Shown here: in pieces, positions 46,229 through 58,579 of the stretch | Layout of the letters: each line of letters begins with the position of its first letter | How positions within the stretch are numbered: position 1 is the first letter of the stretch | Assembly (NCBI GenBank): GCA_027186245.1 | Contig: CP114486.1 | Location: 1,984,001-2,048,000 of the forward strand | Length of the DNA: 64,000 nt | Origin: Coriaria nepalensis | Lineage: Eukaryota > Streptophyta > Magnoliopsida > Cucurbitales > Coriariaceae | Direction: 5' to 3' | Program-made: the position numbers and the translations under genes | The notes under the pieces: generated by a model | Told to the model about the DNA's origin: nothing | Databases searched by the model: none | The model's input: only the letters and a program-made list of their open reading frames with translations

Positions 46229-47400
46229 AGGCTGCCCTGAAGAGATACAACTTGCTCACTGCAAAATGTAGGATATCACAGGAAGTTGATCCTATCAGAA
46301 AAGCTTCAAAATTGTGCCCCGCACACAGAGTTTGGTGGGTTTAAAGGAGAGAGAAGAACACAATCATTAGAACAAGACACATGATTCTTTTAGCATATTT
46401 ATACCCAAGCTATGGGTTTGATTCTCAGTGACAATCAAACAGAAGAATGGGAATAACCGTTACTTGATAGCATCTCCAAACAAGGAACCGTTTTCCATAT
46501 TATTGCCCCAGATAAAGGTCCAAAATTTCAGAGTTCATAGATTAAGCAATAAACCTTCTCTAATGGCCAAAAGAAAAAGATTTAAAAAAAAACTCGGTCA
46601 AACAGGGCGGAAATCACAGTAATTGGAAAAGAAAATACTTAGAGAAAGCACCAATCGGCTCTGCTTGTGTACAAATCGATAACACAACGGAACCATAAAT
46701 CTGTAAAGATTAAAAAACGCAAGTGAACAATACAACTAAGATTTATCATCATACTTGTCACACAGTAACTAAGCAGTTTAAACTATAGAACCAAATAAAA
46801 TAAATTTGATTAAGAAACTGCAGAACGGCTAAAACTCGCATCAGAACAGCTCAAAATCATTGTATGTCATAGAACCAGGCTTGAGGAGGGAAGGGGGGTG
46901 TCCCTTTCCTATCAAATGTTAAGAAAAAAAACTCGAAAACGATTTTCTTTTTATTAACCAGGAAAGAAAAAAAAAACAGTAGTGATTACGAAAAGTTAAT
47001 AACAGAAAAACAAATTGAAAAAGAAAAGATTCGTCCGTGCTGTCGAGCTCAACGAGGAATTCAGAAACGGATTACGAAGATGAAGATGCGAATTCATAAA
47101 TTGCACGAAAACATAGAGAGGGGTAGATTAATGATATTATATGTAAATGATAAGAGAGAAAAAGGTGACTGAAAAGGCATCTCGTAAAATAAATGACTTT
47201 ACTTACGTTACGTAGAGAGAAACAGAGTGAGAGTGAGCGCTGCCGCACGATTGGAGGACAAAAGGATCGAAGCCGACAGATCGTAGGGAGGACGGTGGAG
47301 GCGGATAGAGGCGAGAGGGCAGTCAAGTTCAGAGAAAGAGCAGAGATGGGAGAGAAATGAGAGGAGGAGGAGGAGGAGGAGGAGGAGGAAGATCGATTTA
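46229..47400 (-). other. PS synthase 5' leader with an intron
   Basis: A good acceptor on the minus strand (ttttgcag) ends at 46259. A good donor (AAC|GTAAGT) stands at about 47207. The 5' UTR therefore probably has a short exon at 46229-46258 and a first exon at about 47208-47340, separated by a ~950-bp intron. A (GGA)n tract at 47361-47389 and (GA)n tracts at 47454-47475 and 47571-47594 lie in or near the promoter. Confidence 0.5.
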
Positions 47401-47452
47401 GTTAAATTAAAATTAATAAAGAAAAAATGCGTTTATCTGATTTGCAGTGGCA

Positions 47453-47485
<33 letters not shown>

Positions 47486-47647
47486 TAATAACACAGCAAT
47501 AGCGGCGAAAAGAGAGAGGAAATGGAAAGGAGAGAGAAGGAAGGTGCAGTGCTATAAAAGGCAGACGATGAGAGAGAGAGAGAGAGAGAGAGAGGGGCGG
47601 TCAAAGAGAGACTCATAAATTTTATTATTATGATTTTACGAATTAAT

Positions 47648-47716
47648 TTATTTTATTTTATTTTATTTTATTTTATTTTATTTTATTTTATTTTATATTA
47701 TATTATATTATATTAT
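47648..47716 (+). repeat. (TTTTA)n microsatellite grading into (TATTA)n
   Basis: About ten TTTTA units are followed by four or five TATTA-type units. Confidence 0.9.
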
Positions 47717-48240
47717 CAGTGTTGATGGCAGGAGTACCTTTTTTTTCTTTTGGCCAAAAATAAAAAGAAAATTGCCTTTCCCTATTCTTTTCTTGCTTCC
47801 ATCTCACGTTGTCTCGCTGTCCTTTGCCTTTCAATTACCATCCTGCCATTCCTTTTTCTTTTTCTTTTCTTATTTGAATTTAATTTTTTTATAAATATTT
47901 TCTAATGGATAATAATATATATAAATCAAACTTGTATAAACTTTAGATAAAATGAATAATAATATATATATATTTTTTCCCCTACAAAGTCTAATACATA
48001 AAAAGTAGGTTATTAAATTATGCCGTAGAATGTCATGGGTGAAAATGCCGACCGGTATGTTTTCATCGATTTGAAAGATCAATTATTATTTAAAAATTAG
48101 AGATTAGAGATTATTATATAATTATTGTGGTTGATTTTAACTTATAAGTAATACAAATAGCTCTTCTCTTTGCTTACGCATGTTATATAAATAGATAGTA
48201 TAAAGATATTCAATACTTGTTTATTTAAAATGACGTTGTT
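47717..48240. other. intergenic, no gene recognised
   Basis: AT-rich. Short frames are not convincing. Confidence 0.5.
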
Positions 48241-48770
48241 CGTGCTACCATGGAGTTTTTTTCATACTAATTTTCGGCTGGCTTGTGTTCAAAAAGCCAA
48301 TAACACATAGATAGCGGCTTTGGTGAATCAATTTTCCCTCCTCCAATCAATTTCACCTTCTTATGCGAATGATTCGGTGGGAAGTTTGGCTTAATCGTAA
48401 TGATTTCATCTATAATGGGATGAAAATGACTAATTGAGTAGTTATTCACAAAGTCATATTTTTGTTAAACTTTTTTTAATCTTGTTATTACAGGTAATTA
48501 TATAAATTCTCAAACATAATTAATAATTATAGAAAAGTTAGGTTGTATTGCTAGAGCTACAAAGAAGATGTATATAATTACATACATATAATATTTTATT
48601 TTACACGGTTGGTTGAAACTTAACGTGGACGGGTCAAAAGCATCTTTAAATATTTCTTATTATGGCAAGATTGTTCGTTACTCATTCGATCAAGTGGTTA
48701 AAGGTTTTCATCCTTTCTCTCTCTGTCATTCAAATAACTTTTAAGTTGATATTATTTTTTATATTTGAAT
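48241..48770 (+). mobile_element. LINE (non-LTR retrotransposon) RNase H fragment
   Basis: Plus-strand translation shows WEVWLNRNDFIYNGMKM near 48375. It continues with WLKLNVDGSKASLN near 48610-48650, then YYGKIVRYSFDQVVKGFHPF. This order matches the 'W.IW..RN..IF.G' linker followed by the 'GW.K.N.DGS' RNase H domain at the C-terminus of plant LINE polyproteins. Stops and shifts interrupt it and nothing of the reverse transcriptase remains. Confidence 0.6.
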
Positions 48771-50936
48771 TAAATATAAATATATATATATATAAAGTAA
48801 TAATATGATGGATGCTTTAACTAATGTCGAGTCATATTCTATTTATTTTTATTATTACGAAAAATCTTATTCATATAATATGAAGTTATGTTTACATAAT
48901 AATAAAAGTAACATATCTCAATCAAGGTAATTTTTCTCTTATTAATAAAATTTATCTTATTAAAAAAAATATATTACGGTGTTATTTATGAAATTAAAAA
49001 ATATAAGATTTTTAGTCCATAAAGGTTTAGAGCACTTCAACCTTGTTGATTTGATATACCACATTTGAATATCTTAATTTGTTTTAATGAATTTTAAAAA
49101 GTAATAATATTATTATTGTTTAATTTAAGATAAACTTTAATGCTATTAACCGATTTATTATTATTATTTATTTAAATCTTTGATCCCATAATATCTGAGT
49201 TTTCCGTTAAAAATAAATATTAATTTAATTATATATAAAAAAAACTATTAACCGACATATAATAAGATAATTAATTTAATTACTCTAAATAATTTAAATT
49301 AAATGAATCCGAGACAAGGAGTGACGATAATAAATTTTGTCCTTATCTGGTAAGTAACGAGTATAATCCAATTAAACGGTTAAACGTGATGTGACCTAAA
49401 CGCATCTTTTTGGTTCTTAATTAGATCCGTCCTTTTTGCACAAAGTCAGGGGAATTCATGTTCACTGATTTGTCCATGTCATCTCAAAAGCATTTGATAA
49501 TACAGAACTAACGTTACATAGTAATAGGGGAATATAATAATCTATTAAAACTCTTTAATTCTTTAGAATTTGTGCAATTCTTTTTTATTAAATAAAAATA
49601 AATTATCTATAATTTGTGATTTAATATTAAATATATAATTTTTATTTTTTTTTATGAATTGTGTATGATAAATAATCTAAAAGTAAAATTTCGATAAGTT
49701 AATGATATTTATCGATTAATTAAAAATTTATTAAATTATTAAAGTAATTTTGATTTATAAATAAATTGAAAATGAAAATTTATTTGGTTGAGTCTTGAAG
49801 ATGTATTATTGTAGTATTATCCTCTCCAGAATGTGGGCCTAATGAAATTCATAACATCCGAAGATAGAACAAACATTTTTCCAAACAGCCCACCACTTAT
49901 AGCCCACCACTTATAGGCCCAAATTCTAGCCCAAACAAGTTTTATCTATTAATTTGGACCTGCTGTGCCTATAATGGCTCTATAGGAATTGAGATCTACC
50001 CCTACTACATAAACAAAATATTTATGTATAAAGATACGATACATTTTTTGGCTGTGGCTTTTTATATTAGCACGTGCCACACACCTACCCTTTTTCTTGA
50101 AACTTTTATAGACGTCCATTTTTACAAAAGAACTAAGGCAACGATTGACAGACGTTGAAAGCCAAGTTATGTAGTCTCCTTTGTTTGGTGAAAAGGACGG
50201 CTTCATTGTACAGTAAGTATATAGGCTTTGTGTGTTGTGGGCCACCCGACCAAATATCGCACTTGACCGAATTACCCTTTATGAAAATGATAACTTTTGG
50301 GTCAATCTTGGCAATTGAGGGAGGATTGTGTTCGATTGACCAAGTACGATTATAGTCTCGTGATCGATATATTAATAAATATATTATTTAATTATTTTTA
50401 AACATAAAATAATATAAGATAAAAATTATACCAACCCACGAGACCAAACAAATATCGATATTTTGACCTTTTCAATATTGGTGGCATCTCCAATGTAAAT
50501 ATTTTTACATTAGAATTATCTCTTGTCCCCTTCCAAGAATAAAAAATAAAAAATAAATAAAAAATAAAAAAACTGGGGGACAAAATAGACAATTTTGTAA
50601 AGAGCACAAAGAAGAAGACTGTTTGGTAATGTCGCAGGTTTATTGTTCTGTTACAACGCAAAGTTTTCTCAATGGGCGGACTATCCAACAGAAACACAGA
50701 GAGTCAAAACTGTTTTAAGTTAAGTGTAAATTAAATTCTTAAACTCGATTTAATTTAATTTATTTTTAAAGAGGATTTATCCTATTAAATTAAATATTTT
50801 ATTTGGTCAATAAATAAATAAATAAATAAATAAATATATATATATATATATATATTTTTTTTTTTATTCTATTTAATCTATTGGGATAAAAATTAAGTAC
50901 TTCACTTTCACAATGCACAACATGCTCTAGAAAAAT
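48771..50936. other. intergenic, no gene recognised
   Basis: AT-rich DNA. A short direct repeat (agcccaccacttatag) is at 49889-49920. A (TAAA)n/(TA)n tract is at 50811-50855. The region from about 50200 on is presumably the aldolase promoter. Confidence 0.5.
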
Positions 50937-50938
50937 AT

Positions 50939-50946
50939 TTATAAAA
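50939..50946 (+). promoter_or_regulatory. probable TATA box of the aldolase gene
   Basis: TTATAAAA lies about 150 bases before the aldolase AUG and about 30 bases before the start of a C/T-rich leader. The position and sequence fit a TATA box. Confidence 0.55.
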
Positions 50947-51096
50947 GCACAGTCCTCCTTCTCTGTTTTGGCCGTCGCACCAACTCAACTACTTCTTTCC
51001 CCTCGAACTTAAAGAGAGTATCAGAGAAATCTCATCGGACCCAGAAATCTTCTGTGATTCTCTTTCGATCATCTTCTTCTTTCTTTCGAAAAATCC

Positions 51097-53396
51097 ATGG
51101 CTTGTGTGAGCTTTACGAAATTTAACGCCTCCTCTTCCGCGTGGATCGCGCAGCAGAGCTTCACTCAGCCACGTGGATCGCCGTCGACTCGCTCCTCCGT
51201 TTCCCTTCCGATCCGTGCCCGGGCTTACTCCGATGAACTCGTTCAAACGGCGGTGAGTTTTTCTTTGTTTATTTTCAGTATAGTAGCTTATATATTGTAA
51301 TTTAAATTGCATGATGTTTGATTGGATTTGGAAATCTGATCTTGTATTTTCCATGAGCTGTTCACTGGGCTGTTTCAAAAAGTCGGATTCTTTTGTTATT
51401 ATTGTTTAATGGGCTGTTTCAAAAACTGAAATTTGTAGACGAATGAGAAGAATAACTTTTTTTTTTTTTTAGTTCCCCAAATTAATCAATTAAGATTTAG
51501 GAATCTTTTGAGAAAATAGGGGGACAGATTGTTGTTTATAAGATCTAATAATTGGCTCTGAATCAGCCGTGCCCAGAATTTTTTTAGATTAATCTAAAGC
51601 TATGATTTGGTTCATAGTTGACTCACCAATAAAATTCATTTTGTTCACCGTCTGTTAGTGTAGTTGATGTCTAAAATTTAGTTTCGGACCACAACAATGC
51701 TTTAATCACTCATCGGAATGAAAACTTCAATTTACCGAACAGACTGGATTTTTACTCTGTCGTGCTTAATGTTTTCTTTGGTTAATTACATGTTATGTAG
51801 AAAACAATTGCATCTCCTGGTCGTGGAATCCTTGCCATTGATGAATCCAATGCGACATGTGGGAAGAGGCTGTCTTCTATCGGCTTAGAGAACAATGAAG
51901 TCAACCGTCAAGCTTACAGACAGCTCTTGTTGACTACTCCTGGCTTGGGCGAATATATTTCTGGTTCCATTCTTTTCGAAGAAACACTTTTCCAGTCAAC
52001 AACAGATGGTAAGAAGTTTGTTGATATCTTGAAAGAAGCCAATATTGTGCCCGGTATCAAAGTTGACAAGGTAAGTAGTTGTCCGGTTGTAATTCAGAAA
52101 TTTAGTTTATAACATCATTAACTTAATGATTCTTCTCTATGGATTTTTGATATTTCAGGGTTTGGTTCCTCTACCTGGCTCGAACGATGAATCTTGGTGC
52201 CAAGGGCTAGATGGATTGGCTTCAAGATCTGCAGAGTACTACAAACAGGGTGCCCGTTTTGCCAAGTGGCGGACAGTTGTTAGCATTCCATCTGGGCCCT
52301 CTGCTCTGGCTGTCAAGGAAGCCGCTTGGGGACTTGCTCGATATGCTGCTATTTCTCAGGTCTTTTTTGACCTCTAACTCTTGTTCTCTCTTCATCATAT
52401 GTTATAACATAATATGAAAGTTATAGAATATATAATAGGGTAATTTTTACATTTTTTCCATTTACAGGACAATGGTCTTGTGCCTATAGTAGAACCCGAG
52501 ATCCTTCTAGATGGGGACCACCCAATTGAGAGGACGCTTGAAGTTGCTGAAAAGGTGTGGGCCGAGGTGTTCTTCTATTTGGCTGAAAACAATGTTTTGT
52601 TTGAAGGGATCCTTCTTAAGCCCAGCATGGTAACCCCTGGAGCTGAACACAAGGAGAAGGCTTCCCCTGAAACCATTGCCAAATACACCCTCACTTTGCT
52701 TAAGCGAAGAGTTCCACCTTCTGTTCCCGGAATCATGGTAAGAATTCTAAAAAACCCCCCTTTGAATTTAATTTAATAAATTTCCCAACTGTTAAATAAA
52801 TTAGCCACTTCCGTTTAAATCTAATCATATAGAAATCCAGTTTTGAAACTGTTTGCCCCTAAATTTCAGGACTTTGATATAAATCTCTACTTTCCTTCTT
52901 TTCTGAACAAAAGAAAAAAAAAAAAAAAAGTTTCGGATGGTAAATTGTCTGCCCTTGGACCAATGACAATCTGGCATCTCAAGTGGGTGTCAGTAAAACT
53001 GTCGAAAATGCAAGCTGACATATGCTAAGGTGGCAACCTCTTATTGGTCCAAGAGCGTAGACAAGTGTGAAACACTTGGTTTAAGAGTAACATGACATGT
53101 TTGGTTCGTATCTGTAGTTTTTGTCCGGAGGACAATCAGAAGCGGAAGCAACATTGAACTTGAATGCAATGAACCAGAGCCCGAACCCATGGCACGTGAG
53201 TTTCTCATATGCTCGGGCATTGCAGAATTCTGTGCTCAAGTCATGGCAAGGACGTCCTGAAAATGTGGAAGCTGCTCAGAAGGCACTTTTGGTTCGAGCA
53301 AAGGCGAACTCTCTGGCTCAGCTCGGTAAGTACTCTGCTGCAGGAGAAAATGAGGAAGCCAAGAAAGGAATGTTTGTAAAGGGCTACACTTACTAA
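51097..53396 (+). CDS. plastid class I fructose-bisphosphate aldolase
   Basis: Reversibly cleaves fructose 1,6-bisphosphate, and forms sedoheptulose 1,7-bisphosphate in the Calvin cycle; located in the plastid stroma. Five exons join in frame: 51097-51252, 51801-52070, 52159-52359, 52468-52737 and 53118-53396, giving 391 aa, the length of Arabidopsis FBA3. Residues 1 to about 42 form a Ser/Arg-rich transit peptide (..[13 protein letters not shown]). The class I signature [11 protein letters not shown] contains the Schiff-base Lys at K260. Other conserved parts are [16 protein letters not shown] and [19 protein letters not shown], and the C-terminus ends GYTY with the functional terminal Tyr. 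The short transit peptide and overall length point to the FBA3 type. Intron 4 carries a 100-bp foldback (separate entry). Confidence 0.96.
52954..53053. repeat. 100-bp imperfect foldback in aldolase intron 4
   Basis: The left arm begins CTTGGACCAAT and the right arm ends ATTGGTCCAAG, an exact 11-base inverted match. Weaker pairing continues inwards: tggcatct with aggtggca, then gtgtcag with ctgacat. The arms are about 40 bases each with a ~20-base loop. It resembles a small MITE remnant or a hairpin precursor. I see no clear target duplication. Confidence 0.65.
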
Positions 53397-54509
53397 GCTT
53401 GAACAGAGAGAGAGAACTGAGAAGGCTACTTAACTAGTAATACGCAGCCCCTTAGCCCTTGTTTAATGATTTACTTGGTTTTCTGCTACCTTTTTTTGGC
53501 TTCTTGTTAGTTTGTTCATGCCTTTCACTTGATGATGGGAAAGCTTTGAATAATTTAGTGGAAGAGTAGAGGTAAAATATATTGTTCTGTTTTCGGATTT
53601 AAGAAAAATAATTTATGGTTCTTGGAAATTCGGTTTCATTACTTTGTATCTGGATTTTTCTATTTATCAGAGTGCTAAGTCTAGATAATATTTGATGCCA
53701 TGGGTTTCGGATGAGGATAATTTGAGAAATTTGGTTCAATATTAGTGGAAAATTTATTGTATATACATGGTATGCGATTGCTACGGGGTTTCGTGTTTCC
53801 CGTGGCATGTATCATGGACATATATAAGAATGTCTTACATATGGTTTATGTTATCATCGATTGAGTTCGATTCTGTGTGTGTCACATGACATGTATCATG
53901 TGCATACAAGTATATCATTCAATCAAATAGTTGAAGTAAAAGATGTAGATGAAGTCTTGCCTTGTTAAACTTAGAATTGAATACATATGTAGATTAGTAA
54001 TGAGTATATAGTTTTTGAAGATTTAACAGGTTGTTTGTTGGCATACCAATAGAGGGATCCGGATCATAAACAAATAAAATCTAATCATACATTTTAATTT
54101 TCTCTTAAAAACCGAAACAAAAAAAAAAAAAATTTGAAAACTTACATATAAAAGTATATAATTTGAAAATTATATGCACCGATCCGTTCATTATGGGAGG
54201 AAAATATCATATCTGCATATATAAGAGAAAGGGAAAGATCTGATAAAATTAGCACTTTACTATCAAATGCTGACATGATTTAATCGCAGCCAATCGAAAC
54301 ACATACTTAAAAAAAGTAAGTTAGAAGTTCACAACAACAAACAATTTGTCTCATATCTGGAATTCATGATAAGAAGTACAAGCTAGTTCTTGTAAAAGCA
54401 AAAGACATGAAAGGTGTAAGCGATGCATGCCCAGCAGCATTGAACAACCAAATGATCACTTGCTAGCTAGCTACCTCGTATGCATCTCTTACATCCCATG
54501 TTTCTTTTC

Positions 54510-54544
<35 letters not shown>

Positions 54545-54842
54545 ATCACAACATTAACAATATTACTACATCAACCTTAAAACTTGTAAGGTTAAAACAA
54601 GGAAATTCAAGCACAACTATTACAAATTAAAACACCTTACTAATTAATTAATCCAAAGTCAATACAACAAGTAAAATTAAAATTCGGACCGCTACCCTCA
54701 ATTCCCCCACAATGCAATAATGTCGCTTTCCCGATTCAGCCCCTGCCACCACACATATTCTGGGTTTGGCTAAGGTAGAAATTCAAGAGAGCGCAACTAT
54801 TATTCCACTGCTTTGTTTTTCTCTCTCTTTTGCCATCGGATG
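53397..54842. other. aldolase 3' region and intergenic DNA
   Basis: The probable aldolase 3' UTR runs to about 53640. The remainder is AT-rich with no recognised gene. A (TCA)n microsatellite occupies 54511-54544, which creates a spurious poly-Ser frame. Confidence 0.5.
54511..54544 (+). repeat. (TCA)n microsatellite
   Basis: About 11 TCA units. Confidence 0.9.
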
Positions 54843-54935
54843 TCATCCGTATTTACAACAGAATCCTGCAGCTCCGTCCTGCTGGGGCGGCCACCACCAC
54901 CCACCACCGCCGTAGTGGAAGAAACCTCCACTCAT
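54843..54935 (-). CDS. possible tiny glycine/tryptophan-rich peptide
   Basis: A minus-strand frame of 30 codons, MSGGFFHYGGGGWWWPPQQ continuing to a CCKYG end. The composition is striking but coding is unproven. Supporting context on the minus strand includes a TATA-like TTTAAATA at 55098-55107 and a C/T-rich stretch at about 54950-55010. Possible donor (caa|gtaagc, about 55015) and acceptor (gatcag, about 54944) sites would place this frame in a second exon. An upstream frame beginning at 55089 (MSPQPNSQYALSLTFLSC) does not join it in phase. It could equally be a non-coding transcript or chance. Confidence 0.22.
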   Translation of the reverse strand: MSGGFFHYGGGGWWWPPQQDGAAGFCCKYG

Positions 54936-55139
54936 GAGGGGTTTCTGATCATGAGTGGTTGCCGAAAAGGAAGGGAAAGAAAAAGGAAAATGGCAAAGCT
55001 AGCATAAGTGCTTACTTGTAAGGTGTAAATAGATAGCAAGAAAGGAAGGTAAGAGAAAGAGCGTACTGTGAATTGGGCTGAGGGGACATGCTGGGTCGTA
55101 TTTAAAGGCGTGATTGAAGCTTTTTTTGCTTCAATCTGA

Positions 55140-58026
55140 GTGCGACCTCTCTTTTTCTCCCCCCCCCCCCCCCCCTCCTTTTTTTTTTTTTTTTTTTTTA
55201 AAGAGGTAAAAATGAGGTTGAGCTTTATCATTTTGTTAGTACTCAATAAATAAATATAATATGCATTATTAGCCAACATAATATTTCATTACTTTATTTT
55301 CTTAGATTTTCAGAAAATTCGATTAATATTCTTTCTACTTTTATTTATGTTTATTTGATGTCCAAGTATTTTTTTTTTTAAATTAAGATTTTTAGTATAT
55401 TTAGTTTACATATTAAATGCATAAAAATATAATTTTTTTTATTTTTTATTTTTTTTCTTAAATGTATTTGAGAATATCTCAACTGTTTTTATATATCAAT
55501 AGTTGAAATTGCTCTCAAATACACATAAAAGGAAGATAAAATAGAAAAAAGTTAGAATCTAAAATTAATTTTCATTTAGAATCACTAAGTATATGAAAAC
55601 TGATTTTCAAAATTTTTGCCAAACAGGCCCTAAATTCATATAACCAAAAGTCGTGGAAAAATAGTTAAAGGGTTGGTCGAAGTTGAGGAGCTTGGCATGT
55701 TTCATGTTTGTGGGGAATGCAAATGAGTTCACTAACTCGGCTTCCAAGGCTCCTGGAAATTTTCAAATACAGAGAGAGAGAGAGAGAGAGAGTTTTCCAG
55801 TAAAGGGGGAAGGTACATACAAAAGATTCAATTTTGTGTTTTGTCAAAATTGATGACCCAGCTACCTCTGCTCAAGACAAAAGAAAAGTGAAATGAATCG
55901 ATGAGCAACTTTTTAGATTTATTGCCTTATTATTGAGATTCTAGTGGATGGCGTGGCCTGGGTTTACGTCCATGGACGACTTTGGGAAAACAAAAGTGAT
56001 TCTTGGACCAATTTTCAGCCAACTCCCACTCACCATTATTTTCACTTTATTATTATTATTATTATTATTTTTTAAATCATGCATTGTATCTATGAAACTG
56101 TAATGCATGCCTGCACCCCTTTTAGTTGGATCGGATTGGATTGGATATGGGTCCAAAAATTGAAATTCTATTGTGTGATTTATCTTCTTTTTCATACTAC
56201 CCATCCTCCTCCCCTATCCGATCTCATGTCGGTGCCGATCAAATAGAACACTATAGTCAATCGGGTTACCGAGTTAGATGCCGCTGTTGGATCAGGTCGA
56301 TAGGGAGGTATCCATTAATTCATGTCAATTGTCCTACATAATAATTAAACTTAAGTGTTAATTAGGACTTTTTTTTTTAATTAGTAAAGATGTTTTTGCC
56401 TCTAAATGCAAATATATTAAGCCTAAACATTAACGTATATAGGGCAATTCGGTTTAGATAGTTTGAATGTGCTGCTGCTAACTCCGGTCTGACCCGATCA
56501 TTTTAAACCATAATTGCTAAGTGAATACCAATAATTAATAACACTGTATAAAGTGATAGACGTACAAAAAAGCTTAAAAGGAAAAAAAGGAAAGGGAAAA
56601 ACATGAGTTAGCTAGTTGATCAGATTGTCAAACCGATCATGTGAGACCTTGCAAGCATTATTTAGATCTCAATAATTAATAACACAACTCGTCGTGATCT
56701 CTTTCATGAATTATTAGAACCCAACTCGTCGTGATCACACAAATGAACATTAACTTTTGACCTTGATAGATAGATAGATACATATATATCGAAAGCGAGA
56801 GAGAGAGAGAGAGAGAGAGAGAAGAGAGAAGAGAGAGGGTAAACGATACAGGTGAAGAGAAAAAGAAAAGCAATGGAAAATGAGGCTTAACCTACCACTT
56901 TATCATGGAGTTGTCCAATTACTACACCTAAAAGCAAAGATCTAAAGCTATCCATTTAGTCAGCGTTGAGATTCTCCCAACGATGTAAGGACATGGTATG
57001 ATATATAGCCACGGATCATATTAAATTTATTATAATTATAAATATTTTTTTTATTTATATTTATAATAAAATTTAACATAATATTAAATCATGTATTTCT
57101 TATTTATAATTATACGAAATTTTTTATATATATAAAAATAATATTTATAATTATAACGAGATTTAGTAAATTCAAAACCGAACAAAATTTGTCTCATTCC
57201 CTAATCCCTTCATGTGACCCCGGTAGCAACGGAGTAAATTGTGTTGTAACATATTGACTCAATATATCATAAATTTTTTTGGCTTATTTGATGAGTTTTT
57301 TTTGGCCAAACATAAATTGATGACATAAATGTTCATATTAAATATGGGAAAAATTATTGAGAGACAGAGAGAGACTAGACAGTATATAATTTTGAGACTG
57401 AGATGTGTCATTTGCACTTCCAACTATATACATAGTAAAACAATGGTGACATCAACAATACGTCATGTTAACGTCGCAAAATATTAGAATGTAAATATAG
57501 TCTTTTTGTCCGATTAAATTGCAATCTAACCTCACACCCCTACGTCCAACTTTGGTCATTTGGCTTTCTTTAATAAATTATTAATTTTGAGATTGAAAAA
57601 AAATTATTAATTTAATTCAATAATATTAAAGGATAAATTTACTTTTGACCTAGATTTAGATTTGGGCTGTGTTCCTCTTTTGTGGAGGAAGAACACAATC
57701 TGGTTTGTGTTTGAGTTCATAAGTTTGGTTTGATTCTTTTTTTTTTTCTTGGATTTAATTAGATATCATTTTTCATGAGAAAAAATCGATCAATTATATC
57801 TCTTTTTTCATAAATAATTAGATTGATTTGATTTGATTTTTAGTGAATAAATAGTCGATTCGATCAAATTTTATTTTTTAAATAATCGGATAATGTTTTA
57901 ATTTTTATAATAAAAAAAAATTAGGTTAAAAAAATAAAAATAAAAATAATCAGAATAACTAAAAATACTTATTTAAATTAGAAAGTGAAACTTATTTACA
58001 TTTTCAATCAAAGTGAAACGTTGAAG
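55140..58026. other. long intergenic region, no gene recognised
   Basis: Contains a C run followed by a T run (about 55158-55199), (GA)n tracts at 55772-55792 and 56801-56830, a TTA repeat at 56045-56069, and generally AT-rich DNA. Frames here are low-complexity or short. I see no transposon signature. Confidence 0.5.
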
Positions 58027-58437
58027 TTATGAAAAGGTAGTTGACAAGTCTCGAGAAGCAGCAATTCTCTTATAGAATTCCAAAACAAACCTATAATCAA
58101 TCTGATCCAGATCACCACAACCACAACAAATCTGTTCTTCTTTAGAAACCCTCTTCCCTCCAACCCTACTATTATCATACACTTTTCCAGCACTACCTGC
58201 CAACTGAATCATCTTCTGCACATAAACTTCATGAAACCTTCTCACCATTTTCAAGGGTGAAACCATCTTGACCTTCTTCAACCTTAGTTTTGTACTTGTT
58301 CTACTACTACCATCACCACCACCTCCAAGCCTAATTACATTAAGTTTCTCTTTCTCACCATTATTAACTCTTTGGTATGATCTTCTCCTCCTATAACACC
58401 TTTTCACGTTCTCATAAGACGTAGACATTAAACCCAT
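58027..58437 (-). CDS. small basic plant-specific protein, function unknown
   Basis: A single intronless frame of 136 aa. It starts MGLMSTSYENVKRCYRRRRSY, is rich in Arg and Lys, and has a Gly/Ser linker. A conserved-looking block follows, LRLKKVKMVSPLKMVRRFHE, then YVQKMIQLAGSAGKVYD. A Cys cluster ICCGCGDLDQIDY and an Arg-containing C-terminus end it. No known domain is recognised. A TATA box and a C/T-rich leader precede it at the right distance, which supports a real gene. From memory, position and type match an Arabidopsis pair of unknown proteins near At1g15010 and At2g01300, but I cannot confirm that by comparison here. The basic character suggests nuclear localisation; that is only an inference. 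Confidence 0.75.
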   Translation of the reverse strand: MGLMSTSYENVKRCYRRRRSYQRVNNGEKEKLNVIRLGGGGDGSSRTSTKLRLKKVKMVSPLKMVRRFHEVYVQKMIQLAGSAGKVYDNSRVGGKRVSKEEQICCGCGDLDQIDYRFVLEFYKRIAASRDLSTTFS

Positions 58438-58572
58438 TTTCTTGAAATGAAATTAATAAGAGAGGAAAAAGAGAAAAGAAACGTAGAGAGAAAAGGCTAG
58501 AGAGACTGGTAGAGTACTTATTGCAGGCAGCCAGCCTTATCGTGGAAGGAGAGCTATTGCTCCAGAGGTTTC

Positions 58573-58579
58573 TTATATA
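58573..58579 (-). promoter_or_regulatory. TATA box of the small basic protein gene
   Basis: The minus strand reads CTATATAAGA about 140 bases before the AUG. It is followed by a leader rich in C/T (ctctaccagtctctctag). This is a strong TATA consensus at a plausible distance. Confidence 0.65.

Noticed and set aside
54427..54630. Poly-Ser frame
   Set aside because: Product of the (TCA)n microsatellite.
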